Assembly (NCBI GenBank): GCA_963830885.1
Contig: CAWHOA010000003.1
Coordinates: 1-64,000 of the forward strand
Length of the DNA stretch: 64,000 nucleotides
Origin: JAIBJN01 sp963830885
Lineage (GTDB): Bacteria; Actinomycetota; Thermoleophilia; Gaiellales; Gaiellaceae
Reading direction: 5' to 3'
Part shown: piece after piece, positions 50,873 through 59,380 of the stretch
Layout of the letters: every line of letters starts with the position of its first letter
Numbering within the stretch: the first letter of the stretch is position 1
Notes under the pieces: model-generated
What the model was told of the DNA's origin: nothing
The model's input: only the letters and a program-made list of their open reading frames with translations
Database searches by the model: none
Translations under genes and position numbers: made by a program

Positions 50873-50877
50873 ACTGT
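50872..50877 (+). promoter_or_regulatory. -10 box TACTGT of the hopanoid operon
   Basis: TACTGT ends 8 nt before the hpnC ATG at 50886 (leaderless), and overlaps the start codon of the divergent aldo/keto reductase. Confidence 0.45.
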
Positions 50878-50885
50878 CTGCCGAC

Positions 50886-51725
50886 ATGCCCCCGGCGAGC
50901 CTACTCGACGCTCCCGAGCTTGCCGCGGCCCGCATCGACGAGCGGGCCTCCGGCGAGAACTTCCCGGTCGTCTCGGTACTGGCGCCGCGGTTCGCCCGGC
51001 CGCACCTGCGCGCCGTGTACGGCTTCGCCCGCCTCGTCGACACGCTCGGCGACGAGGCGCCAGGTGACCGCGAGGCGCTGCTCGACGAGCTCGAGCGCGA
51101 GCTGGAAGGCCAGCCGCGCACGGAGATCATGCGCCGCCTGCACGCGACGATCGCCGACCTCGGCCTCGAGCTGGAGCCGTTCCGTCGCCTGATCGAGGCG
51201 AACCGCATCGACCAGGCGCGCCGCCGCTACGAGACCTGGGAGGACGTGCGCGGATACTGCACGTACTCGGCCGACCCCGTCGGCCGCCTGGTGCTCGGCA
51301 TCTACGGGCGGGCCGGGGACCCCGAGCTCGTCGCGATGAGCGATGCCGTCTGCACGGGGCTGCAGCTCGTCAACTTCGTCCAGGACCCGCCGCGCGACCT
51401 CTCCCTCGGGCGCGTGTACCTGCCGCAGGAAGACCTGCGGCGCTTCGGCGTCGCCGACGAGGAGCTCGCCGGGCCGTTGACGGCGCCCGTCGTCGAGCTC
51501 CTCCGCTTCGAGGGCGCCCGCGCCCGCGCGCTCCTGGAGCAGGGGCTGCCGCTGCGCCAGGCCCTCGGCGGGCGGGCAGGGCTCTCGGTCGCGCTCTACG
51601 CGCGCGGCGGCCTGGCCGCACTCGACGCGCTGGAGCGCGCTGGCTGGGACGTCTTCACCGGCCGCCCGGCGCCGACCCGCCTCACGTTCGCCCGGCTCGC
51701 AGCGCGGGAGCTGGTGCGGCGATGA
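50886..51725 (+). CDS. hpnC: Squalene synthase-type prenyltransferase HpnC
   Basis: A 279-aa trans-isoprenyl diphosphate synthase-like protein; HpnC acts after HpnD, turning presqualene diphosphate into hydroxysqualene. The first aspartate-rich region is altered here (YGFARLVDTLGDE) and the second is GLQLVNFVQDPPRDLSLGRVYLP (usual QxxNxxxD). Both are consistent with HpnC, whose motifs differ from HpnD. The ATG overlaps nothing, being the first gene of the cluster; its stop overlaps hpnD (ATGA). Confidence 0.88.
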   Translation: MPPASLLDAPELAAARIDERASGENFPVVSVLAPRFARPHLRAVYGFARLVDTLGDEAPGDREALLDELERELEGQPRTEIMRRLHATIADLGLELEPFRRLIEANRIDQARRRYETWEDVRGYCTYSADPVGRLVLGIYGRAGDPELVAMSDAVCTGLQLVNFVQDPPRDLSLGRVYLPQEDLRRFGVADEELAGPLTAPVVELLRFEGARARALLEQGLPLRQALGGRAGLSVALYARGGLAALDALERAGWDVFTGRPAPTRLTFARLAARELVRR

Positions 51726-52558
51726 AGGTCGAAGACGCCTACGCCGAGGCCTCCCGCATCACCCGTCGCGAGGCGCGCAACTTCGCCTGGGGCATCGCCG
51801 TCCTGCCGCGGCCGAAGCGGCTCGCCGTCGCGGCGCTCTATGCGTTCGCGCGGCGTGTCGACGACATCGCCGACGACCCGGCTCTCCCGGTCGACGAGCG
51901 CCGGCGAGGCCTCGAGGCTTGCCGCGAGGCGGTGCAGGCGCTGCCGGACGCGCCTGCCGGCGACGCGGTTCTGATCGCGCTTGCGGACGCGACTGAACGC
52001 TACGGCGTGCCGCGGAGCGCTCTTCTCGACCTCGTCTCGGGCGGACTCATGGACGCGGAGAAGACGCGGTACGCCAGCTGGGACGAGCTCCGCGAGTACT
52101 GCCGCTGCGTCGCGGGCGCCGTCGGGCTCGCGTGCCTCGCCGTCTACCAGCCGAGCGACCCGGTCGCCGCCCCGCCTCGCGCCGAGGCGCTCGGGCTCGC
52201 GCTCCAGCAGATCAACATCATGCGCGACGTCGCCGAGGACTGGCGCCTCGGGCGCGTCTACCTCCCGCAGGACGAGCTCGAGCGCTTCGGCGTCGCCGAG
52301 GCCGACCTCGCCGCCGGCCGGGTCAGCCCGGCCTGGCACGCGCTGATGGAGCATCAGGGCCGGAGGGCCGAGGAGCTGATGCGCGCGGGCCTCGGGCTTC
52401 TGCCGCTGCTCGATCGCCGCAGCGCGCTCTGCGTGCGTGCCTTCGCCGGGATCTACGGGGGCCTGCTCGTGCAGATGCGGGGCCGGGGCTACGACGTGTT
52501 CTCGCAGCGGCCGCGACTCTCGGCCGTCGGCAAGGTACGGGCGGTCGCGGCTCTGTGA
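51722..52558 (+). CDS. hpnD: Presqualene diphosphate synthase HpnD
   Basis: A 278-aa head-to-head farnesyl diphosphate condensing enzyme. Motifs ARRVDDIADDPAL (D-x-x-D-D, about 46-50) and LQQINIMRDVAEDWRLGRVYLPQDEL (about 161-185) bind the two diphosphates through Mg. ATG overlaps hpnC and the stop overlaps hpnE. Confidence 0.92.
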   Translation: MKVEDAYAEASRITRREARNFAWGIAVLPRPKRLAVAALYAFARRVDDIADDPALPVDERRRGLEACREAVQALPDAPAGDAVLIALADATERYGVPRSALLDLVSGGLMDAEKTRYASWDELREYCRCVAGAVGLACLAVYQPSDPVAAPPRAEALGLALQQINIMRDVAEDWRLGRVYLPQDELERFGVAEADLAAGRVSPAWHALMEHQGRRAEELMRAGLGLLPLLDRRSALCVRAFAGIYGGLLVQMRGRGYDVFSQRPRLSAVGKVRAVAAL

Positions 52559-53842
52559 AGGCTGTGGTCGTCGGCGGTGGCCTGGCCGGGCTCGCCGCGG
52601 CGCTCGACCTGGCCGACGCGGGCCACGAGGTCACCGTCGTCGAGGCGCGCCCGACGCTCGGGGGCGCGGTGCAGACGCTCCCCGCCCGCGAGGGCGACCC
52701 CGACCCGCCGCCGGACAACGGCCAGCACATCGCGCTCGGGGCCTGCACGGAGTACCTCGGCTTTCTCGCGCGGATCGGGCAGGCGGGCTCGGTCCGGCGC
52801 GAGCCGCTCGCGCTTCCGGTGATCGCGGAGGACGGGAGAGTCGCGCGCATCGCGCCGGGGGCGCTCGGGCTCGCGCGCTACAGGCACGTCTCCGTGCGCG
52901 ACCGGCTTGCGATCGCCCGCATCGCGCGGAAGCTCGGACGGCTCGACCCGGCGGCCCACGACGGCGAGACGTTCGCGGCGCTGCTCCGGCGGCTCGGCCA
53001 GTCGCAGGCGGCGATCGACCGCTTCTGGGACGTCTTCATCCGCCCGGCGCTCAATCTTGGCAGCGAGAAGGTGAGCGCCGCGCCCGCGCTCTTCACCGTG
53101 CAGACGGCCCTGCTCGGCGAGCGGGGTGCCAGCGACGTTGTCCTCCCGCTCGCCCCGCTCGGCGCGATGCACGGAGACGCGGCCGGTGCCGCGCTGCGCG
53201 AGCAGGGCGCGGTGATCCGTACGGGCGAGCGCGTCGCTGCGCTCGAGGACGGCGCGGTCGTGCTGGCGGACGGCGCGCAGGTGGAGGCCGACCTGGTCGT
53301 GGTCGCCCTGCCGCCGGCGGAGAGCGCGAGCCTGCTCGGGGAGCGCGGATCCCGGTCTCGAGGACTCGCCGATCGTGAGCGCCCACCTCCTCTTCGACCG
53401 GCCGATTCTCGGCTTCGAGCTGGCCGCCCTGCTCGGCAGCCCGGCGCACTGGGTCTTCGACCGGGGTGCGCTCACGGGGCAGCGCCCCGAGAGCGGGCAG
53501 TACCTCACGGTGGTCTCGAGCGGCGCACCCGAGCTGCTCGAGGTGCGCGGCCGCGGGCTCGTCGACCTGCTCGCCGGCGAGCTGACCGCGCGCCTTGGGC
53601 CGGCCGAGCTCCTGTGGTCGCGCGTCAGCCGCGAGCCGGCGGCCACCTTCGCCGCAGTTCCCGGAACGGCAGCTAGGCGTCCGGGCTCCGCCACCGGCCG
53701 CCCGGGCGTGTCTCGTGCGGGCGCCTGGACGGACACCGGTTGGCCGGCGACGATGGAGGGCGCGATCAGAAGCGGCCGCTCGGCGGCCCGCTTCCTCCTC
53801 GCCGAATCGTCCCCGAAGCGCCCGCGTGAGACACTTCCTTAA
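52555..53842 (+). CDS. hpnE: Squalene-associated FAD-dependent desaturase HpnE, one frameshift
   Basis: Combined about 429 aa. N-terminal KAVVVGGGLAGLAAALDLADAGHEVTVVEARPTLGG is the FAD motif, followed by DNGQHIALGACTEYLGFL and FWDVFIRPALNLGSEKVSA. One extra C near 53353 shifts the frame; the remainder reads SPIVSAHLLFDRPILG to the C-terminal flavin box AGAWTDTGWPATMEGAIRSG. HpnE reduces hydroxysqualene to squalene. GTG overlaps the hpnD stop (GTGA). Confidence 0.88.
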
Positions 53843-53882
53843 CCTATGGGGCACCCCTCCCTCCACCCGCTTTCGAGCATGG

Positions 53883-54046
53883 GAACTCGGAACAGAGCGA
53901 AGCCTTGTGCCGTCGCGACGCCCTGGGCGGCGCGCTGCGGCGTCCTCGGTTGCGCCCGTAGCCTCCGGCTACGAGCGCGCCCTGCGTCCTTGCATCGCAC
54001 TCACCCAGGACGCCGCGTCGGCGAAGCGTCACTCTGTTCCGAGTTC
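53883..54046. repeat. Nested inverted-repeat element B
   Basis: Outer arms 53883-53897 and 54032-54046 are perfect 15-bp complements; imperfect middle arms lie at about 53915-53928 and 54003-54016. The centre is the 54-nt core 53940-53993, 51/54 identical to element A (36956-37009), with the CGTAGCC-TCC-GGCTACG hairpin and GCGTCCT direct repeats. It fills most of the 256-bp gap between hpnE and shc, and no gene was seen there. Confidence 0.82.
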
Positions 54047-54098
54047 AACGAGGAAAAGCGCACCAGTGGTGCGCGGACTGTGACGAGAGCGTGACAAC

Positions 54099-55985
54099 GT
54101 GAGCGCGACCCGGGAGCGCGGCAAGAAGAAGACCGGCGGGCCGGCCGCGAACGAGCTCGAGCGGACGCTCGGACGGGCGACCCGGCGCCTCCTGTCGCTG
54201 CAGCGCCCGGACGGCTGGTGGGTGGGTGAGCTCGAGTCGAACGTGACCATGACGGCGCAGCACCTGCTGCTGCTCGAGTTCCTGCGCCTGCGCGACGAGG
54301 ACACCACCCGCCGCTGCGTGAACGAGCTCCTCGCCCGCCAGCGCCCCGACGGGCTCTGGTCGATCTACTGGGAGGGCGAGCCGGACCTCGCGGCGACGCT
54401 CGAGTCGTACGCCGCGCTCCGCCTGGCCGGGTTCTCGGCCGACGACGAGCGCCTCGCGGCCGCGCGCCGGTTCTGCGAGGAGCGCGGCGGCATCGGCGGC
54501 GCACGTGTCTTCACCCGCATCTGGCTCGCCCTCTTCGGCCTCTGGCCGTGGGAGGAGATTCCGCAGCTGCCGCCCGAGCTCGTCCTGATGCCGCCCTCGG
54601 GCCCGCTCTCCGTCTACGACTTCGCGTGCTGGGCGCGGCAGACCGTCGTCCCGCTCACGGTCGTCCTCCACTACCGCCCCGTCCGGCAGCTTCCGGCTGA
54701 GCGCGCCTGCCACGAGCTCAACCTGGGGCCGATGTCGAGGAAGCCGACGCTGGGCCTGCTGAGCGACCGGGCGCTCGCCTGGTACGCCGGGCGGTCGCTC
54801 CAGCCCGGCCGTGAGCGCGCGCTCGAGGTCGCCGAGCGCTGGATCGTCGACCGGCAGGAGCTCGACGGCTCCTGGGGCGGGATCCAGCCGCCGTGGGTCT
54901 GGTCGCTGATCGCGCTCGCGTGCCGGGGCCACGGGCTCGAGTCGCCGTACCTGAGCCGAGGGCTGGCGGGCTGGAAGCGGTTCCTCGTCGAGGACGGCGA
55001 TCGCCTGCGCCCCGAGGCGTGCCAGTCGCCCGTCTGGGACACGGGGCTCGCGCTGCTCGCGCTGCGCGCTGCCGACGTCCCGGCGGATGAGCCGGCGCTG
55101 CGCCGTGCGGGCGAGTGGATCCTGCGGGAGGAGGTGCGCCAGCGTGGCGACTGGGCGATCCGTCGGCCCGGCGTCGAGCCCGGCGGCTGGTCGTTCGAGT
55201 ACGACAACGACCTCTACCCCGACGTGGACGACGCCGCCGTGGTCGCCCTCGCCCTCGACGACCTCGGCACGGGCCGCGGCGCGATCGAGCGCGCCTGCCG
55301 CTGGCTCGTGGGCATGCAGAGCGCGAACGGCGGCTGGGGCGCATTCGATGCCGACAACGACGCCGAGTGGCTCTACAGGATCCCGTTCTGCGACTTCGGC
55401 GCCATCACCGACCCGCCGTCTGCCGACGTCACCGCCCACGCGGTCGAGTTGCTCGCGCGCGAGGGCGGCTACGAGGAGGCCGTGCGCCGCGGGGTCGACT
55501 ACCTGCTCGCCGAGCAGGAGGAAGACGGCTCCTGGTTCGGCCGCTGGGGCGTGAACCACGTCTACGGCACGGCGGCGGTGCTGCCCGCGCTCGAGGCGGC
55601 CGGCTTCCCAGCCGACCACCCGGCGATGCGCCGCGCCGTCGCGTGGCTCGAGGCGCACCAGAACGAGGACGGCGGCTTCGGCGAGGACTGCCGCTCCTAC
55701 GACCGCGGCGAGGCGGGCGTTGCCTGGCGCGGGCGCGGCGAGTCGACGCCGTCGCAGACCGCCTGGGCGCTGATCGCGCTCGTCGCAGCGGGGGAGGCCG
55801 GCTCGGAGTGCGCCTCCCGTGCCGTCGCCTGGCTCGCACGGACGCAGAAGCGCAACGGCGGCTGGCGCGAGCCGTACTTCACGGGCACCGGCTTCCCGCG
55901 CGACTTCCTCATCAACTACCACCTCTACCGGGAGGTCTGGCCGGTCCTGGCGCTCGGGCGCGTCCGCAAAGCGCTCGCGGCATGA
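54099..55985 (+). CDS. shc: Squalene-hopene cyclase
   Basis: A 628-aa cyclase folding squalene into hopene. Repeated QW motifs are seen (for example QRPDGWWVGELESN, QELDGSWGG, QSANGGWGAFDADN, QNEDGGFGED, QKRNGGWREPYFTGTGFP). The catalytic acid motif is D375-V-D-D-A-A, where canonical enzymes have D-x-D-D-T-A; the protonating Asp is kept and the Thr is Ala. GTG at 54099 was chosen; there is no clear Shine-Dalgarno or -10, so expression may read through from hpnE across element B. Stop overlaps hpnA (ATGA). Likely membrane-attached as in the family. Confidence 0.95.
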   Translation: MSATRERGKKKTGGPAANELERTLGRATRRLLSLQRPDGWWVGELESNVTMTAQHLLLLEFLRLRDEDTTRRCVNELLARQRPDGLWSIYWEGEPDLAATLESYAALRLAGFSADDERLAAARRFCEERGGIGGARVFTRIWLALFGLWPWEEIPQLPPELVLMPPSGPLSVYDFACWARQTVVPLTVVLHYRPVRQLPAERACHELNLGPMSRKPTLGLLSDRALAWYAGRSLQPGRERALEVAERWIVDRQELDGSWGGIQPPWVWSLIALACRGHGLESPYLSRGLAGWKRFLVEDGDRLRPEACQSPVWDTGLALLALRAADVPADEPALRRAGEWILREEVRQRGDWAIRRPGVEPGGWSFEYDNDLYPDVDDAAVVALALDDLGTGRGAIERACRWLVGMQSANGGWGAFDADNDAEWLYRIPFCDFGAITDPPSADVTAHAVELLAREGGYEEAVRRGVDYLLAEQEEDGSWFGRWGVNHVYGTAAVLPALEAAGFPADHPAMRRAVAWLEAHQNEDGGFGEDCRSYDRGEAGVAWRGRGESTPSQTAWALIALVAAGEAGSECASRAVAWLARTQKRNGGWREPYFTGTGFPRDFLINYHLYREVWPVLALGRVRKALAA

Positions 55986-56860
55986 GGATCTACGTCACGG
56001 GCGCGACCGGCTTCGTCGGGGGCCACGTCGCGCGGGAGCTGCGCGAGCGCGGTGCGGACGTGCGCGACGAGCGCATCGACCTCCTCGACCGCCCCGGGCT
56101 GGAGCGGGCGGTGGCCGGCTGCGAGGCCGTAGTCCACGTCGCCGCGCTCTACAGCTACGACGCGCCGGCGAAGGAGCTCGAACGCGTGAACGTCGAGGGC
56201 ACCCGCACGCTGCTCGACGTCGCCGCGAGCGCCGGCGTGCGCCGGTTCGTCCACTGCTCCACGGCGGGGACGTGCGGCCCCGCCGCCGGGAGGCCCGCGA
56301 CGGAGGAGGACGAGCCGCCCGCCTGGGAGCTCGAGGTCCCGTACAAGCGGACGAAGCTCGCCGCCGAGCAACTTGCCCTGGCAGCGAACGCAGTCGTGGT
56401 CAACCCGACGACTCCGGTCGGGGAGGGAGACCGTAAGCCCACCCCGACGGGCCGCATGATCGCGGGCGTGGCGCGAGGCCGCCTGCCAGGGTACGTCGGC
56501 ACCACCGGCCTGAACGTCGTCGACGTCCGCGACGTCGCGCGGGGGCATGCCCTTGCGCTCGAGCACGGCGAGCCGGGGCAGCGCTACCTGCTCGGCGGAG
56601 TCGACCTGAGCCTCGAGGAGCTCTTCGCCGCGGTCGCGCGCCTGGCGGGCCGTCGACGCCCCCGGGTCCGGGTTCCGTATGCTGTTGCCGAGATGGCTGC
56701 CGCGGCCGGAATCGCCAACCGGAACGAGGTCAGGCTGGCCAGGCTGCCCATGTACTTCTCCTCGGCGAAGGCCCGCAGTACACTCGGCTACGAGCCGGGG
56801 CCGGTCGAGCCCGCCCTCGCCCGTGCCGTCACCGAGGCGCTCTCGAAGGGAGAAGCATGA
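55982..56860 (+). CDS. hpnA: Hopanoid-associated sugar epimerase HpnA
   Basis: A 292-aa extended SDR: YVTGATGFVGGHVARELRERG at the N-terminus, HCSTAG and the Tyr-Lys pair in VPYKRTKLAAEQ, then TTPVGEGDRKPTPTGRMI and the C-terminal helices. The family often sits in hopanoid operons; its reaction on a nucleotide sugar or hopanoid side chain is not settled. ATG overlaps shc and the stop overlaps hpnH. Confidence 0.88.
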   Translation: MRIYVTGATGFVGGHVARELRERGADVRDERIDLLDRPGLERAVAGCEAVVHVAALYSYDAPAKELERVNVEGTRTLLDVAASAGVRRFVHCSTAGTCGPAAGRPATEEDEPPAWELEVPYKRTKLAAEQLALAANAVVVNPTTPVGEGDRKPTPTGRMIAGVARGRLPGYVGTTGLNVVDVRDVARGHALALEHGEPGQRYLLGGVDLSLEELFAAVARLAGRRRPRVRVPYAVAEMAAAAGIANRNEVRLARLPMYFSSAKARSTLGYEPGPVEPALARAVTEALSKGEA

Positions 56861-57855
56861 AGTTTCCGCTTCGCAGCACCGTCCAGATCGGGCGCTACGT
56901 CGCCTCGCAGAAGGGCAAGGACCGCTACCCGCTCGTGATCATGCTCGAGCCCACGCTGGGGTGCAACATCGCGTGCATCGGCTGCGGGAAGATCCGTGAG
57001 TACGAGTCGAACAAGGCCCGCCTCACGGTCGAGGAATGCCTGCACTCCGCCGTCGAGTGCCCCGCGCCGGTCATCTCCATCTGCGGCGGCGAGCCGCTCA
57101 TCTTCAAGGGCGTCGAGGAGGTCGTCGCCGGCTTCCTCGAGATGAAGCGGAACATCCAGCTCTGCACCAACGCGCTCCGGCTCGTGGACATGCTCGACCG
57201 CTTCGAGCCGAACCCGCGCCTCACCTTCGTCGTCCACCTGGACGGCATGCAGGAGATCCACGACTACATCTGCGACTACCCGGGCCTCTGGGACATCGCC
57301 GTCGACGCCATCAAGGCGGCGCGCGCGAGCGGCTTCCGCGTGACGACGAACACGACGATCTTCAAGGAGACCGAGGTCGACGACGTCATCCAGATGATGG
57401 CCTACCTCACCGACGAGGTCGGCATCGACGGGATGCTCGTCGCCCCGGGCTACCAGTACTCCCAGATCGACCCCAACCTGACGATGACGCGCGACGAGCA
57501 CGAGGCCAAGTTCCGCCTCATCCGCGACGCGGTGCGCAAGAACGGCTACCGCTGGCTCGCGAGCCCGGTCTACCAGGACTTCCTCACCGGCGACAAGAGC
57601 CTCCCGTGCGCGCCCTGGGGCTCGGTCACGCGGAACCCCTACGGCTGGAAGGGCCCCTGCTACCTGCTCACCGACGGCATCTTCCCCACGTACGAGGCGC
57701 TGGTCAACGGGATCGAGTGGGAGCGCTACGGCCCCGGCAACGACCATCGCTGCGAGCACTGCGGGATCCACTCCGGCTTCGAGCCCGCCGCGACGATCGC
57801 GACGACCTCGAGCGTGAAGGAGACCGTCAGGAGCCTCGCGTGGACGCTGCGGTAG
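56857..57855 (+). CDS. hpnH: Adenosylhopane synthase-type radical SAM protein HpnH
   Basis: A 332-aa radical SAM enzyme with Cys36-x3-Cys40-x2-Cys43 (GCNIACIGC) for the [4Fe-4S]. Family signatures ICGGEPLIFKGVEEVV and APGYQYSQIDPN, and a C-terminal Cys-rich HRCEHCGIHSGFEPAA. HpnH joins adenosine to diploptene to form adenosylhopane, the first step of side-chain elaboration. Overlaps hpnA by 4 nt and hpnG by 16 nt. Confidence 0.93.
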   Translation: MKFPLRSTVQIGRYVASQKGKDRYPLVIMLEPTLGCNIACIGCGKIREYESNKARLTVEECLHSAVECPAPVISICGGEPLIFKGVEEVVAGFLEMKRNIQLCTNALRLVDMLDRFEPNPRLTFVVHLDGMQEIHDYICDYPGLWDIAVDAIKAARASGFRVTTNTTIFKETEVDDVIQMMAYLTDEVGIDGMLVAPGYQYSQIDPNLTMTRDEHEAKFRLIRDAVRKNGYRWLASPVYQDFLTGDKSLPCAPWGSVTRNPYGWKGPCYLLTDGIFPTYEALVNGIEWERYGPGNDHRCEHCGIHSGFEPAATIATTSSVKETVRSLAWTLR

Positions 57856-58451
57856 CGACCGATCAGCTCACCCTCGCCTGCGCGCTCGCCGTCGAGGAGG
57901 ACGCCGCCCGCAGCGGGAACGCGCGCGCCGCGCGCGTGGGGCTGCAGGCCGGACTGCCGCTGCCCGAGGGCCGGCTCGTCTCCTTCGGCCTCGCCGGCGC
58001 GCTCGTGTCCGGCCTGGAGCCCGGAACGCTGGTGAGCGCACGGCGCATCGTCGACGCCGACGGAACGGTGCTCTGGGAGCAGGAGCCGCTGCGCGTCCCC
58101 GGCGCGCTGAGCGCCGTGGTCTGCGACGCCGGGCTCGTGGTCGACGACCCGTCGGCACGCCGCGAGCTCGCGCGCGAGACCGGAGCAGTCGCCGTCGACA
58201 CCGAGAGCGCCGCACTGGCGGCCACCGGCCGTCTCGCCGGCGTCGTCAGGGCGATCTCCGACACGCCGGAGCGGCCTGTCGGTCGACTGGCCCACGCGGC
58301 CCTGCCGGACGGGCGCACCGACTGGCGCGCCGTCGCCCGGGCGTTCCTCGCCGAGCCGCGCGCCACGATCCGCACTGCGCTTGCCGCCAGGCGCGCGCTC
58401 GCCTCTCTCCGCGCGGCCGCGACCGCCCTCGCACCGGAGGCGACGCCGTGA
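57840..58451 (+). CDS. hpnG: Adenosylhopane nucleosidase/phosphorylase HpnG
   Basis: A 203-aa nucleoside-phosphorylase-like protein. It keeps VSFGLAGALVSGLEPGTLV and the AVDTESAAL motif that holds the sugar-binding Glu of the PNP/MTA family. HpnG removes adenine from adenosylhopane to form ribosylhopane. GTG at 57840 overlaps hpnH by 16 nt; the stop overlaps the ispH start (GTGA). Shorter than most nucleoside phosphorylases, as is usual for HpnG. Confidence 0.83.
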   Translation: MDAAVATDQLTLACALAVEEDAARSGNARAARVGLQAGLPLPEGRLVSFGLAGALVSGLEPGTLVSARRIVDADGTVLWEQEPLRVPGALSAVVCDAGLVVDDPSARRELARETGAVAVDTESAALAATGRLAGVVRAISDTPERPVGRLAHAALPDGRTDWRAVARAFLAEPRATIRTALAARRALASLRAAATALAPEATP

Positions 58452-59371
58452 AGCGCGTCCTCGTGGCGAGCCCGCGCAGCTTCTGCGCCGGCGTGGTCCG
58501 GGCGATCGACATCGTCGAGAAGCTTCTGGATCGCCACGGCCCGCCCGTGTACGTCCGCCACGAGATCGTGCACAACGTCCACGTCGTCGAGGACCTCGAG
58601 GCCCGCGGCGCTGTCTTCGTCAAGTCGGAGGAGGACGTCCCCGAGGGTGCGCTCGTCGTCCTCTCGGCGCACGGGGTAGCGCCCGCGGTCTACGAGCGGT
58701 GCGCCGAGCGCGGCCTCCAGGTCGTGGACGCCGTCTGCCCGCTCGTGTCGAAGGTGCACGCCGAGGCTCGGCGGTACGCCGCGCGGGGGCACACGATCGC
58801 CCTCGTCGGCCACGCGGGGCACGTCGAGGTCGAGGGCACGATGGGCGAGGCGCCCGACTCGATCGTCCTCGTCGAGACGCCCGAGGACGTCGAAGCGCTC
58901 GAGCTCGAGGAGGGGCGGAGCCTCGCGTACCTGACGCAGACCACGCTCTCGCTCGACGACACCGCCGACGTCGTCACGGCCCTCCGGGAACGGGTGCCCG
59001 ATCTCGTCGGGCCGCCGTCCGCGGACATCTGCTACGCCACCCAGAACCGCCAGGACGCCGTCAAGCGCATCTGCGAGGAGGCCACCGTCGTCCTCGTCGT
59101 CGGGTCGAGGACGAGCTCGAACGCGAACCGCCTGGTCGAGGTCGCGCACGGCCGCGGCGCCGACGCCTACCTGATCGACGACGAGAGCGACCTCGACGCC
59201 GGCTGGCTGGAAGGCCATGAGACCGTCGGCCTCACCGCGGGCGCCTCCTCGCCGGAGATCCTCGTGGAGCGGGTGGTCGCCCGCCTGGACGAGCTCGGCT
59301 ACCACGATCGCGAGGACGTCGAGATCGCCCGCGAGGACGTCTTCTTCCGCCTGCCCGGCGACCTCCGCTAG
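58448..59371 (+). CDS. ispH: 4-hydroxy-3-methylbut-2-enyl diphosphate reductase
   Basis: A 307-aa Fe-S enzyme for the last step of the non-mevalonate pathway, making IPP and DMAPP. The three cluster cysteines are in SPRSFCAGVVRAID (C13), DAVCPLVSKVH and DICYATQNRQDAV; HEIVHNVHVV and SSNANRLVEVA are also present. Being the last coupled gene of the hopanoid cluster, it links isoprenoid precursor supply to hopanoid synthesis. The GTG overlaps hpnG. Confidence 0.95.
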   Translation: MKRVLVASPRSFCAGVVRAIDIVEKLLDRHGPPVYVRHEIVHNVHVVEDLEARGAVFVKSEEDVPEGALVVLSAHGVAPAVYERCAERGLQVVDAVCPLVSKVHAEARRYAARGHTIALVGHAGHVEVEGTMGEAPDSIVLVETPEDVEALELEEGRSLAYLTQTTLSLDDTADVVTALRERVPDLVGPPSADICYATQNRQDAVKRICEEATVVLVVGSRTSSNANRLVEVAHGRGADAYLIDDESDLDAGWLEGHETVGLTAGASSPEILVERVVARLDELGYHDREDVEIAREDVFFRLPGDLR

Positions 59372-59374
59372 TTT
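59369..59374 (+). promoter_or_regulatory. -10 box TAGTTT built on the ispH stop codon
   Basis: TAGTTT starts with the ispH TAG stop and ends 6 nt before the pheA ATG at 59381, so pheA appears leaderless. Confidence 0.5.
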
Positions 59375-59380
59375 CTGACG

